A stretch of 64,000 bases of DNA, taken from AC-32 sp038237925. GTDB taxonomy: Bacteria > Actinomycetota > Thermoleophilia > Gaiellales > Gaiellaceae. Location: contig JBBRYF010000004.1 in the NCBI GenBank assembly GCA_038237925.1, positions 96,961 through 160,960 of the forward strand, read 5' to 3'. The notes under the pieces were generated by a model. It did no database searches. It was given only the letters and a program-made list of their open reading frames with translations, and was not told the origin of the DNA. Positions 7,759-15,283 of this stretch are shown one piece after another; the stretch's first letter is position 1; each line of letters starts with the position of its first letter. Made by a program: the position numbers and the translations under genes.

Positions 7759-8463
7759 GTGTCAGAGACCCGGACCGAGGTCGCGCGCGGCCTCTTCGCG
7801 CCGCTCGGTCCGACCTACGAGCGCTACGCGAACGCGCTCTCCTTCGGCCAGGACCCGCGCTGGCGGCGGTTCCTCGTCTCGCGCCTGCCGGTCGGCCCCG
7901 ACGACACCGTGCTCGACGTCGCGACCGGGACCGCGGCCGTCGCGCGCGAGCTCGTCCGCCAGACGGGCTGCTCGGTCGTCGGCGTCGACCAGAGCCCGGG
8001 GATGCTCGCTGAGGCCCGGCGTCGGCTCCCGCCTGAGACGCGTGTGCGGCTCGTCGAGGCGAGCGCGCACGAGCTGCGGTTCGAGGACGCCTCGTTCGAC
8101 GGCCTGACCGCCGCCTACCTCCTGCGCTACCTCGAGGACCTTCCGGCCGGCCTGCGCGAGCTCGGCCGGGTCCTGCGGCCGGGCGCGACGGCCTCGCTGC
8201 TCGACTTCGGCGTCCCGCCCGGCTCCTGGTCGCGTGCCGCCTGGAACCTCTGGGTCGACGTCGGCCTCCCGGTGCTCGGACAGGCGATTTCGCCCGGCTG
8301 GCACGAGGTCGGGCGCTTCCTCGGCGGCAGCATCCGCGAATTCGACGAGCGCTGGCCGGTCCCGCGCCTGCTGACCACGCTCAGCGAAGCCGGCTTCGAC
8401 GAGGTCCGTGCACGCCGCCTCAGCCTCGGCGGCTGCACCGTGCTCTGGGGCCGGCGCGCGTGA
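7759..8463 (+). CDS. demethylmenaquinone methyltransferase-like protein (UbiE/MenG family)
   Basis: A 234-residue methyltransferase. The N-terminus ARGLFAPLGPTYERYANALSFGQDPRWRRFLV matches the UbiE/MenG entry motif, in which the quinol methyltransferases have FdxiAxxYDxxNxxlSfGxdrxWR. SAM motif I is VLDVATGTAAVARELV near residue 50, and the ribose-binding segment is VVGVDQSPGMLAEARRR. It would methylate demethylmenaquinol or a related quinone at the membrane. The GTG start is at 7759. Its stop overlaps the start of a membrane protein (GTGA), which fits a quinone-pathway pair. Confidence 0.82.
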   Translation: MSETRTEVARGLFAPLGPTYERYANALSFGQDPRWRRFLVSRLPVGPDDTVLDVATGTAAVARELVRQTGCSVVGVDQSPGMLAEARRRLPPETRVRLVEASAHELRFEDASFDGLTAAYLLRYLEDLPAGLRELGRVLRPGATASLLDFGVPPGSWSRAAWNLWVDVGLPVLGQAISPGWHEVGRFLGGSIREFDERWPVPRLLTTLSEAGFDEVRARRLSLGGCTVLWGRRA

Positions 8464-9188
8464 CCGAGGCGCGGCCGGCGTTCTACGCGCTCGCCACGGG
8501 CGGCTGGCGCGACTACGTGACGCTGCTCCACCCGCCGTACACCGCGTGGCACCTGAGCTACGTCGCGATCGGCGCCTGCCTTGCGCCGCACGTCTACGAA
8601 GGGCGGCTCGCCGCCGCGGCGGCCGCGTTCTTCCTCGCGCTGGGGATCTCCGCGCACGCACTCGACGAGCTCAACGGCCGGCCGCTCGCGACCCGGATTC
8701 CGCGCCCGGTGCTGGTCGCGCTCGCGGTCGTCCCGCTGGGCGGGGCGACCGCGATCGGAATCGCCGGAGCGGTCGCGTTCAACGGCTGGCTGCTCGTCTT
8801 CGTCGGGGTCGGCGCGGCGCTCGTACCGGTCTACAACCTCGAGCTGCTGCGCGGCGCGATCCACAACGGCGCCGGCTTCGCTCTCGCCTGGGGGGCGTTC
8901 CCGCTGCTCACCGGCTACTTCGCCTGCGCGGGGACGATCACGTGGGAGGCGCTTCTCGCAGCCGCGTTCGCGACGCTGATGAGCTACGCGCAGCGGGTGC
9001 TCTCGACCCCGGTCCGGCACCTGCGGCGGCGGACGGCCGCGATCGCCGGGACGATCGAGCTTCGAGACGGCACCCGGGAGCCGGTCACCCGCGAGACCCT
9101 TGCCGCCGCGCCCGAGCGTGCGCTCCAGGCGCTCGCCGCCGCGAACGTCGCCCTCGCGGCCGCTCTCCTGGTGTTCCGGCTGTCGTAG
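8460..9188 (+). CDS. multi-pass membrane protein, possibly UbiA-like
   Basis: A 242-residue protein with about six to eight hydrophobic helices. Charged loops include YTAWHLSYVAIGA, HALDELNGRPLATRIPR and YNLELLRGAIHNG. The Asp-Glu-Leu-Asn-Gly loop after a helix, followed by RIPRP, is reminiscent of the first Asp-rich loop of UbiA prenyltransferases, but the canonical NDxxDxxxD is absent. The start overlaps the methyltransferase stop as GTGA, so joint expression is likely and a role in quinone or isoprenoid chemistry is possible. This is inference; I cannot assign a function. Confidence 0.8.
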   Translation: MTEARPAFYALATGGWRDYVTLLHPPYTAWHLSYVAIGACLAPHVYEGRLAAAAAAFFLALGISAHALDELNGRPLATRIPRPVLVALAVVPLGGATAIGIAGAVAFNGWLLVFVGVGAALVPVYNLELLRGAIHNGAGFALAWGAFPLLTGYFACAGTITWEALLAAAFATLMSYAQRVLSTPVRHLRRRTAAIAGTIELRDGTREPVTRETLAAAPERALQALAAANVALAAALLVFRLS

Positions 9189-9189
9189 C

Positions 9190-10554
9190 ATGGGCGCCAT
9201 GCGCGCCCAGGTGTTCGAGATCGTCTTTGCGGGAGCGGTCGTGGCGGTCTTCGGGTCGACCGTTGCGGCGCTCGCCGGCCGCGCGTCGCGCACATTGCTC
9301 GTCACGATAGGAGGCTTGGTCGCGACCGCAACTGCGGCCGGCTGGGTCGCGTTCGCGCTCAAGCCGAGCCGGGAGCTCGCCGTGGCCGCCGGCGGCTTGA
9401 CCGTCTGCGCCGCCCTGCAACTTGGGACCCTGGCGCTGAAGGGCCTGGTCGCGCAGGCCCGAGACGTCGACCTCCGGCTGCGTGAGGCCGAGGATCGGTT
9501 CGACACCGTCGTAGCGGCCGAGGTCGAGACGCGCGCGGCCGAGCTCGAACGCACCCTTGCGCGTGCGCGCGCCGACTCGCTCTCGAAGCTCGTAGGTGAG
9601 GAGCGGAAGATCGCCGAGGAGCGGCGGCTCGCCCTCGCCGAGCGGGAGCACAGGGCCGGCTCGGAGCTGAGCGAGGCATTCGGCAGCGTCCAGCACCGCA
9701 TCGGCCAGCGCCTGTCCGAGGTCGCGAACGATCTCGAGCGCGCCGAGCAGGCGCTCTCCGCACAGCTCACGACGCTCGCACAGCGGCAGCGACAGCTGAT
9801 GGCGGAGGCCGAGTCGAGGATCGCGCTCGACACCGAGCGGCTCGACGCGGCCAGCGAGGAACAACGCGAGCGGCTCACGGTGCTCGAGGGGCAGTTCGCG
9901 AAGACCTCCGACGAGATCGCCGAGCAGGCCCGCGAGCAACTCGAGTCGCACGAGCGCGACCGCCGCCGGGCCCTGCACGAGGTGGCCGAGCGTCTGCGCC
10001 AGCGCGAGCTCGAGCTGCGCGAGCGCGTCGCGACGGAAGAGGCCGAGGCAATCCAGCGCATCCAGGCCGGATTCGCCGACATCGAGCGGCGGCAGCTCGA
10101 TCAGCTCAAGCGGGTCGTCGAGCGGACCGCCGACAGCTTCTCCGAGGCCGTGTCGAAGCAGTTTGCCGAGGCCATCCGCACCTCACGCGATGACGCGGCG
10201 CAGCGGCTCTCGCGCGAGCTCGACCGCGCCGTCGCCCACTTCTCGAAAGAGGCGCAAGGCGTTCTGGCCGAGAGGCTCGCGCACGTGGCCGACGCGGGCG
10301 GCCAGCGGCTCGAGCGCAAGCTCTCGCAGATCGGCAACACGCTCGAGCACGAGCGCGACGAGCTCGTCGCGGAGCTCCGGCGGCGGATCGTCGACGCTGA
10401 GGTCGAGCTCCGCTCGCAGGTCCAGGCGCTCGCCGCGGACGCAGAGGCGGAGCGCACTGTTCTGAACACGCGCCTCCATGACCTCCAGCGGCGAATCGAC
10501 GAGGCGCTCAGCGAGGCGGGGTCGAGATTGGCGCCCACGTTTCGGGGGAACTGA
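9190..10554 (+). CDS. membrane-anchored long coiled-coil protein
   Basis: About 454 residues. Three closely spaced hydrophobic segments fill roughly residues 8-90 (VFEIVFAGAVVAVFGSTV, LLVTIGGLVATATAAGWVAF, LAVAAGGLTVCAALQLGTL). The rest, about residues 95-445, is almost unbroken charged heptad-like sequence rich in Glu, Arg, Ala and Leu (for example RERLTVLEGQFAKTSDEIAEQAREQLESHERDRRRA), a long coiled coil in the cytoplasm. Starts at 9190 (MGAMRAQ) and 9199 are both possible. No enzymatic motif is visible. Structural, scaffold or cell-division-associated roles are possible but unproven. It follows the membrane protein by one base. Confidence 0.85.
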   Translation: MGAMRAQVFEIVFAGAVVAVFGSTVAALAGRASRTLLVTIGGLVATATAAGWVAFALKPSRELAVAAGGLTVCAALQLGTLALKGLVAQARDVDLRLREAEDRFDTVVAAEVETRAAELERTLARARADSLSKLVGEERKIAEERRLALAEREHRAGSELSEAFGSVQHRIGQRLSEVANDLERAEQALSAQLTTLAQRQRQLMAEAESRIALDTERLDAASEEQRERLTVLEGQFAKTSDEIAEQAREQLESHERDRRRALHEVAERLRQRELELRERVATEEAEAIQRIQAGFADIERRQLDQLKRVVERTADSFSEAVSKQFAEAIRTSRDDAAQRLSRELDRAVAHFSKEAQGVLAERLAHVADAGGQRLERKLSQIGNTLEHERDELVAELRRRIVDAEVELRSQVQALAADAEAERTVLNTRLHDLQRRIDEALSEAGSRLAPTFRGN

Positions 10555-10618
10555 GCGCGGCAAACGCCAACTTCCACGGGCAGGGTTCGTCTAGGACAAG
10601 TCGAACACCGGGACGCCA

Positions 10619-10813
10619 ATGACGCAGATCGCCGAGACACCCAGGGACGAACAGGCGAAAGTCGAGAGCTGGCGCCTGCACGTGCTGATGGAGGCCGGGT
10701 ACCCGCTGCCGCTGGCGGAGAAGATCGCCCACAGCGACGCCGACCTGCACCACGCGGCGGATCTGCTCACGCAGGGCTGCTCGCCGGAGACGGCCGCCGA
10801 GATCCTGATTTAG
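10619..10813 (+). CDS. small hypothetical protein
   Basis: A 64-residue soluble protein (MTQIAETPRDEQAKVESWRL...) with the pattern AGYPLPLAEKIAHSDADLHHAADLLTQGCSPETAAEIL. It looks like two or three short helices, comparable to a UBA-like or helical adaptor fold. It stands alone 76 bp before xseA. I recall similar small proteins in actinobacteria but no assigned role. Confidence 0.75.
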   Translation: MTQIAETPRDEQAKVESWRLHVLMEAGYPLPLAEKIAHSDADLHHAADLLTQGCSPETAAEILI

Positions 10814-10889
10814 TAGGAGGGCTCGACGAAACACCGGCGATGCTCTCGGGCGGCGTTCCGTCAAGCCCTCCCACCGTATCCTGGGCCTC

Positions 10890-12038
10890 GTGAAGGTCGA
10901 GGCGATCGAGTACGGCGACCGCAAGGTCTTCTCCGTCGGCGCCTTCAACCGCGGCGTCTCGTCCTGGCTCGCGCGGCTGCCGACGGTCTGGGTCGAGGGC
11001 GAGGTCACCGAGCTGCGTCGGTCGGCGCGCTGGGCGAGCGTCTTCTTCACGCTCAAGGACCCGCAGGACGGCTCGTGCCTCGGCGTCTCGATGGCGAGAG
11101 GCCAGTTCGACGCGCTTCAGCTCGAGCTTGCCGACGGCAACCGCGTCCACGCGTTCGGCCGGCCGGAGCTCTTCGAGGCGCGTGGCGAGTTCCGCCTACG
11201 CGCGCTCTCGCTCGAGCGCTTCGGTCTCGGCGACCATCTCGCCGCGCTCGAGCGGCTGAAGAAGACGCTCGCCGGCGAGGGGCTGTTCGCGGCGGAGCGG
11301 AAGCGCCCGCTGCCGCTGCTCCCTGCGCGGATCGGCCTCGTCACGGGCAACGACGCCGCGGCGAAGCGCGACGTGCTCACCGCGGTCACGACCCGTTTCC
11401 CGCCGGCCAATGTGCTCGTCGCGGAAACCTACGTGCAGGGTCCGCGCGCCGCGGGCGCCGTCGTGGAGGCCCTGCGCGCGCTCTGCCGCGAGGGAGTCGA
11501 CGTGCTCGTCGTCGCGCGCGGCGGCGGCAGCTTCGAAGACCTGCTTCCGTTCAGCGACGAACGTCTCGTCCGCGCGATCGCCGAGTGTCCGGTTCCCGTC
11601 GTCAGCGCGGTCGGACACGAGCAGGACACGCCGCTCTGCGACCTCGCCGCCGACGTGCGTGCCTCGACGCCCAGCGTCGCGGGCCGACTCGTCGTGCCCG
11701 ACCTCGCGCAGCTACTGGAGCGGCTCGACCGCTCGCGCTCCGGCCTCGAGCGGGGCACGCGCCGGAGCCTGGACCGCGAGCGGCAGCGTCTCGATCGCGC
11801 GCACGAGCGCTTCGGCCGCGCCCCGCGGCTGCTCGTGGAGCGAGGCCGCGCGCGGCTCGACCAGACCGCGGGCCGGCTCCGCGCGCTCTCGCCGAAGGCG
11901 ACCCTCGAGCGCGGGTACGCAATCGTGCGTGCGAACGACGAGATCGTCCGCTCGGGCGGTGCAGTCGAGCCCGGCGAACACGTCGACGTCGAGCTGGCCG
12001 AAGGCGGCTTCGGCGCGCGCGTCGAGGAGACGAGATGA
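10890..12038 (+). CDS. xseA: exodeoxyribonuclease VII large subunit
   Basis: The 382-residue catalytic and DNA-binding subunit of exonuclease VII, which degrades single-stranded DNA in both directions. The N-terminal OB domain shows SSWLARLPTVWVEGEVTEL and WASVFFTLKD. The catalytic region has the family motifs LPLLPARIGLVTGNDAAAKRDVL, VQGPRAAGAVVEAL, VVARGGGSFEDLLPFSDERLVRAI and SAVGHEQDTPLCDLAADVRASTPSVAG. A helical stalk follows, then a C-terminal LSPKATLERGYAIVR segment. The GTG start is at 10890. The stop overlaps the xseB ATG (ATGA), coupling the two subunits. Confidence 0.96.
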   Translation: MKVEAIEYGDRKVFSVGAFNRGVSSWLARLPTVWVEGEVTELRRSARWASVFFTLKDPQDGSCLGVSMARGQFDALQLELADGNRVHAFGRPELFEARGEFRLRALSLERFGLGDHLAALERLKKTLAGEGLFAAERKRPLPLLPARIGLVTGNDAAAKRDVLTAVTTRFPPANVLVAETYVQGPRAAGAVVEALRALCREGVDVLVVARGGGSFEDLLPFSDERLVRAIAECPVPVVSAVGHEQDTPLCDLAADVRASTPSVAGRLVVPDLAQLLERLDRSRSGLERGTRRSLDRERQRLDRAHERFGRAPRLLVERGRARLDQTAGRLRALSPKATLERGYAIVRANDEIVRSGGAVEPGEHVDVELAEGGFGARVEETR

Positions 12039-12229
12039 CCTTCGAAGAGGCGCAGAAGGAGCTCGAGCAGATCGTCCAGCGGCTCGAAACCGGCGAAGCG
12101 CCACTCGACGAGGCGCTGAAGCTCTGGGAGCGAGGCGAGGAGCTCTACCGCTTCTGCAAGGAGCGCCTAGACACCGCTGAAGGCAAGATCGAAGAGCTTG
12201 CAAGTCGCGTTGACGCCGCAAAGCCTTGA
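12035..12229 (+). CDS. xseB: exodeoxyribonuclease VII small subunit
   Basis: A 64-residue helical protein, the usual size for the family. MTFEEAQKELEQIVQRLETGEAPLDEALKLWERGEEL carries the typical LE-x-IV-xx-LE-x-GE-xxL-x-E-xLxL-x-ERG pattern. Several copies bind one XseA subunit and are needed for activity. The start is set by the ATGA overlap with xseA. Confidence 0.96.
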   Translation: MTFEEAQKELEQIVQRLETGEAPLDEALKLWERGEELYRFCKERLDTAEGKIEELASRVDAAKP

Positions 12230-12337
12230 TGCGGAAACGCTTCCTACAAGGGCATCGACCGGCGATTTCAGACGGACGAACGCGCAAAGCGCGCACGTCC
12301 TGATGCCGGCACCCAAGCGGTGCCTTAGAATCGTCAC

Positions 12338-12745
12338 GTGGCCGAAGCACCGGTAGAGCTCCTGCAGCGGGTGCCGCTGTTCGCCGACTTCGAGAAGGGC
12401 GAGCTGGAGCGCCTCGCGCGCTCGTTCAAGCAGCGCACGTTCGACGAAGGCAGCACGGTCGTGGACGAAGGCAAGACGGGCGCGGGCTTCTTCGTGATCG
12501 AAAGCGGCGAGGCATCGGTGTCCGTCCACGGCGCCGGGCGCGACAAGCTCGGCCCGGGCGACTACTTCGGCGAGATCGCCCTGATCGACGACGGCGCCCG
12601 GAGCGCGACCGTCACCGCGGACAGCGAGCTCCGCTGCTACGGCCTGACGTCCTGGGAGTTCCGCCCTCTCGTCGAGGGCAACGCCTCGATCGCGTGGAAA
12701 CTCGTCGAGACGATGGCGAAGCGGCTGCGGGCCGCTCAAAGCTGA
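12338..12745 (+). CDS. stand-alone cyclic-nucleotide-binding domain protein
   Basis: A 135-residue single cNMP-binding beta-barrel (VELLQRVPLFADFEKGELERLARSFKQRTF...) with phosphate-binding cassette GDYFGEIALIDDGARSATV, including the conserved Gly-Glu and Arg-Ser-Ala that bind the cyclic phosphate. There is no helix-turn-helix after the barrel, so it is not a CRP-type regulator; it more likely acts by protein contact. The GTG start is at 12338. It heads the cluster with the ECF sigma factor, subtilase and GAF protein. A close paralogue lies at 17309-17722. Confidence 0.88.
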   Translation: MAEAPVELLQRVPLFADFEKGELERLARSFKQRTFDEGSTVVDEGKTGAGFFVIESGEASVSVHGAGRDKLGPGDYFGEIALIDDGARSATVTADSELRCYGLTSWEFRPLVEGNASIAWKLVETMAKRLRAAQS

Positions 12746-13314
12746 CCGCGCACACGGTCAACGACGCCGAGCTGGTTTCACGCTGCCGCGCGGGGGATGA
12801 CGACGCCTGGCGCGAGCTCGTGGACCGGTTCTCGCGCTACGTCTTCGCGATCGCGGTGCAGGGCTTCCGCCTCCCGCAACAGGATGCGGAGGACGTCTTC
12901 CAGGAGGTTTTCGCGCGCGTCTACGAGCGGCTCGACACACTCCGCGAGGACGAGCTCGTGCGCCCCTGGATCGCGCAGCTCACTCGCCGGTTGTGCATCG
13001 ACCGGCTGCGCGTCGGCTCCCGCGAGTCGGACGCCGACCTGGACGAGCTCCCGGAAGTGGCCGCAGACGACGTGCTCACGTCCCTCGAGGAGGCCTTCGA
13101 CGTGCACGAGGCGATGGGCGAGCTTCCCGAGACCTGTCAGCAGATCCTCGACCGCTTCTTCGCCCGTGACGAGAGCTACCGGACGATCGGCGACAGCCTC
13201 GGATTGCCCGCGGGGACGATCGCCAGCCGCCTCTCGCGCTGCCTCGACAAGCTTCGTGACGCGTTCGAGGGAAGAAATGCACCCGCCGCTCCGTCTGGTG
13301 GACAGGTGACGTGA
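12694..13314 (+). CDS. ECF-type RNA polymerase sigma factor
   Basis: About 190-206 residues. Region 2 is DDDAWRELVDRFSRYVFAIAVQGFRLPQQDAEDVFQEVFARVYERLDTLRE, with the usual AEDVFQEVF core. Region 4 is LPETCQQILDRFFARDESYRTIGDSLGLPAGTIASRLSRCLDKL, a helix-turn-helix for the -35 element. The start is uncertain: GTG at 12694 overlaps the upstream gene by 52 bp, the only later option near the boundary is CTG at 12742, and the conserved part begins near 12770. No anti-sigma factor with a zinc-binding or membrane domain follows, so control may come from the neighbouring cNMP or GAF protein or the protease, which is inference. Confidence 0.88.
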   Translation: METRRDDGEAAAGRSKLTAHTVNDAELVSRCRAGDDDAWRELVDRFSRYVFAIAVQGFRLPQQDAEDVFQEVFARVYERLDTLREDELVRPWIAQLTRRLCIDRLRVGSRESDADLDELPEVAADDVLTSLEEAFDVHEAMGELPETCQQILDRFFARDESYRTIGDSLGLPAGTIASRLSRCLDKLRDAFEGRNAPAAPSGGQVT

Positions 13315-13568
13315 TGACTGCTTACGACGAACAGCGACTGGGACGACTGATCGGGATGCTTCCCCCGGCGCCTGAAGGCTGGGTGCGCGCGGCTCAGGAG
13401 CTCCCGACCGCCCGCCGCGGGCTCGACCAGCTCGTCGCACGGGCCGAGGCCGACGCGGCCTACCGCGCCACGGTTCTCGCCGATCTCGAGCGCGCGCTGC
13501 AGGCCGAGGGCGTCGAGCCCGAGCCTCGCGTCGTCGAGAAGGTCCGCCGCCTGCTGGCGAACGACTAG
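13314..13568 (+). CDS. small hypothetical protein downstream of the sigma factor
   Basis: An 84-residue protein (MTAYDEQRLGRLIGMLPPAPEGWVRAAQELPTARRGLDQLV...) with no membrane segment and no Cys/His zinc motif. The ATG overlaps the sigma-factor stop (TGATG); a GTG one codon earlier is also possible. Its place right after an ECF sigma factor is where an anti-sigma factor usually sits, but the sequence shows no anti-sigma motif. Confidence 0.7.
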   Translation: MTAYDEQRLGRLIGMLPPAPEGWVRAAQELPTARRGLDQLVARAEADAAYRATVLADLERALQAEGVEPEPRVVEKVRRLLAND

Positions 13569-13589
13569 CCGCCGCCATACGATCCACGC

Positions 13590-14426
13590 GTGGCTCAGGA
13601 GCCCGCCGACCTTCCCGACCTTCCCGCGTGGAGCCTCCCGGCCGGCGCCGGTGACCGCATCGCGATCGGCGTCGACTGGCCGGAGAGCGTCACGCGCGAC
13701 TGGGCCCTCGGCGGCGCGACGGGTGCAGGCGTGCGCGTCTGCATCCTCGACAGCGGGATCGAGACAGGCCATCCGCGCGTAGGCGAGATCGACGGCGCCG
13801 TCGCCTTTCACAGAGGCGACGACGACGAGATCGAGCTCGAGGAGGACACCGAGGGCGACCTCTGCGGCCACGGCACGGCGTGTGCCGGCATCGTGCGCCA
13901 GCTCGCGCCCGAGTGCAGCCTCTACAGCGCGCGCGTCCTCGGGGCCGGCTTCAAAGGCAGCGGCCCGGTTCTGCTGGAGGGCCTGCGCTGGGCCGTCGAC
14001 GAGGGCTTCGAGGTGATCAACATGAGCCTCTCGACCACGAAGCGGCAATTCGCCGAGTTGCTGCACGAGCTTGCCGACACCGCGTACTTCCGCCGCACCG
14101 TGCTCGTCGCGTCGGCCCACAACATGCCCGTCGAGAGCTATCCCTGGCGCTTCTCGTCGGTGATCTCGGTCGGCAGCCACGAGGAGACCGATCCGCTGAC
14201 GTTCTTCTACAACCCGTCACCGCCGGTGGAGTTCTTCGCGCGCGGCGTGGGCGTCGAGATCGCCTGGCTCGGCGGCGGCTCGATCCTCTCGACGGGAAAC
14301 AGCTTTGCCACACCGCACATGAGCGGCATCTGCGCGCTGATCATGTCCAAGCACCCCGAGCTGACGCCCTTCCAGCTGAAGAGCGTGCTCTACCTGATCG
14401 CGAACAACGTGGGAGGAGGACGATGA
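13590..14426 (+). CDS. cytoplasmic S8 (subtilisin-like) serine protease
   Basis: A 278-residue catalytic domain only. The triad is visible: Asp54 in CILDSGIE, His94 in GHGTACAGI and Ser238 in TGNSFATPHMSG, with the oxyanion Asn178 in SAHNMP. There is no signal peptide, no propeptide and no C-terminal extension, unlike secreted subtilisins, so it should fold directly and act in the cytoplasm. An acidic insertion (DDDEIELEEDTEGD) precedes the catalytic His. It lies between the sigma-factor pair and a GAF protein, suggesting a role in regulated proteolysis; the substrate is unknown. Confidence 0.92.
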   Translation: MAQEPADLPDLPAWSLPAGAGDRIAIGVDWPESVTRDWALGGATGAGVRVCILDSGIETGHPRVGEIDGAVAFHRGDDDEIELEEDTEGDLCGHGTACAGIVRQLAPECSLYSARVLGAGFKGSGPVLLEGLRWAVDEGFEVINMSLSTTKRQFAELLHELADTAYFRRTVLVASAHNMPVESYPWRFSSVISVGSHEETDPLTFFYNPSPPVEFFARGVGVEIAWLGGGSILSTGNSFATPHMSGICALIMSKHPELTPFQLKSVLYLIANNVGGGR

Positions 14427-14593
14427 GCGTCGCTCACTTGAGGTTCGCTCCCGCGGGTGAAACCATGTTTCCCCCGCGCGCCCCCTTCTTCCTCCAAGTA
14501 CGCCTCGGCTCCGCCGAGGACTCCCGGAGGGGGCACCTCCCGGTTCCCCCCATGCCCCCTCCACACGCTCATCGGCCGGAGACCAGGAGATGA
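14423..14593 (+). CDS. possible 56-residue proline-rich peptide
   Basis: An open frame that starts with ATG overlapping the subtilase stop (ATGA at 14423) and ends with TGA overlapping the GAF-protein start (ATGA at 14590). It would encode MSVAHLRFAPAGETMFPPRA and a Pro/His/Arg-rich tail. The double overlap matches the style of this genome, but the sequence is low complexity, contains a hairpin at 14503-14519 and could equally be untranslated spacer. Confidence 0.3.
   Translation: MSVAHLRFAPAGETMFPPRAPFFLQVRLGSAEDSRRGHLPVPPMPPPHAHRPETRR
14503..14519. other. short hairpin between subtilase and GAF genes
   Basis: CCTCGGC-TCC-GCCGAGG forms a perfect 7-bp stem with a 3-base loop. It could slow ribosomes or limit read-through between the two genes. 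There is no T-run, so it is not a standard terminator. Confidence 0.5.
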
Positions 14594-15228
14594 GCGACCT
14601 GAGAGCCGCCGTCGCGGCCGGTGCGCTGGGATCCGAGGAGAGCTACCGCGAGCTGCTGCAGTCGATCGTCGAGGTCGCGCGGGCGATCTTCGGCGCCCGG
14701 GCCTCGTCGGTGTTCCTCTTCGAGGAGGAATCCGACGAGCTCGTCTTCGAGGCCGTCGCCGGCGAGGGGGCCGACGAGCTGATCGGCAAGCGGTTCCCGT
14801 CGAGCACCGGAATCGCCGGCTGGGTGCTCGTCACGCGGCAGCCGCTCGTGGTCGAGGAGCTCGACAAGGATCCGCGCTTCTCGAGAGAGACCGCCGAGTC
14901 GACGGGCTTCGTGCCCAAGGGACTGATGGCCGTCCCGCTGCTGCACGAGGATCGCGCCCTCGGCGTGCTCGAGGTGCTCGACCGGCCGCAGCAGGCCGCG
15001 TTCTCGCTGGCCGAGATGGAGCTCCTGGGCCTCTTTGCCAGCGAGGCGGCGATCGCGCTCGATCTGCTGCAGAAGGCGCGGGCCGCGCGGGCGGTGCTGG
15101 AGCAGGAGGGCGGCGAGGCCGACGCACTCGCCCGCTTCGCGGCGCGGCTGGACGAGGCAGACGAGGAAAAGCGCGAGGCCGCGCTGCAGCTACTCGACGC
15201 GCTAGGAAAACTTCTCCGGGAACGCTGA
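14590..15228 (+). CDS. GAF-domain sensor protein
   Basis: A 212-residue soluble protein. A GAF domain spans about residues 15-165 (SIVEVARAIFGARASSVFLFEEESDELVFEAVAGEG, GIAGWVLVTRQPLVVEELDKDPRFS, GLMAVPLLHEDRALGVLEVLDR), followed by a helical tail of about 45 residues (ALARFAARLDEADEEKREAALQLLDALG). GAF domains bind small ligands such as cyclic nucleotides or haem. No output domain is attached, so it probably signals through a partner in the cluster. AGGAG lies just before the ATG. A strong terminator follows. Confidence 0.87.
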   Translation: MSDLRAAVAAGALGSEESYRELLQSIVEVARAIFGARASSVFLFEEESDELVFEAVAGEGADELIGKRFPSSTGIAGWVLVTRQPLVVEELDKDPRFSRETAESTGFVPKGLMAVPLLHEDRALGVLEVLDRPQQAAFSLAEMELLGLFASEAAIALDLLQKARAARAVLEQEGGEADALARFAARLDEADEEKREAALQLLDALGKLLRER

Positions 15229-15252
15229 GAGGGAGCCTCTCGGCTCCCTCTC
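15227..15252 (+). terminator. strong terminator hairpin after the GAF gene
   Basis: GAGAGGGAGCC-TCTC-GGCTCCCTCTC is a perfect 11-bp stem with a 4-base loop that begins at the GAF stop codon. It ends the cNMP-sigma-subtilase-GAF cluster and could also end the convergent DVEGH gene. Confidence 0.8.
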
Positions 15253-15283
15253 TAGCTTGGGCTGAGCTCGAAGCCCTGAACCC

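Noticed and set aside
8127..10082. A 651-codon minus-strand frame
   Set aside because: It is Ser/Arg-rich shadow of the membrane protein and the coiled-coil gene, with no domain pattern.
12277..12301. A hairpin with CGCGC/GCGCG after xseB
   Set aside because: The stem is interrupted by mismatches and is not followed by T residues, so it is too weak to call.
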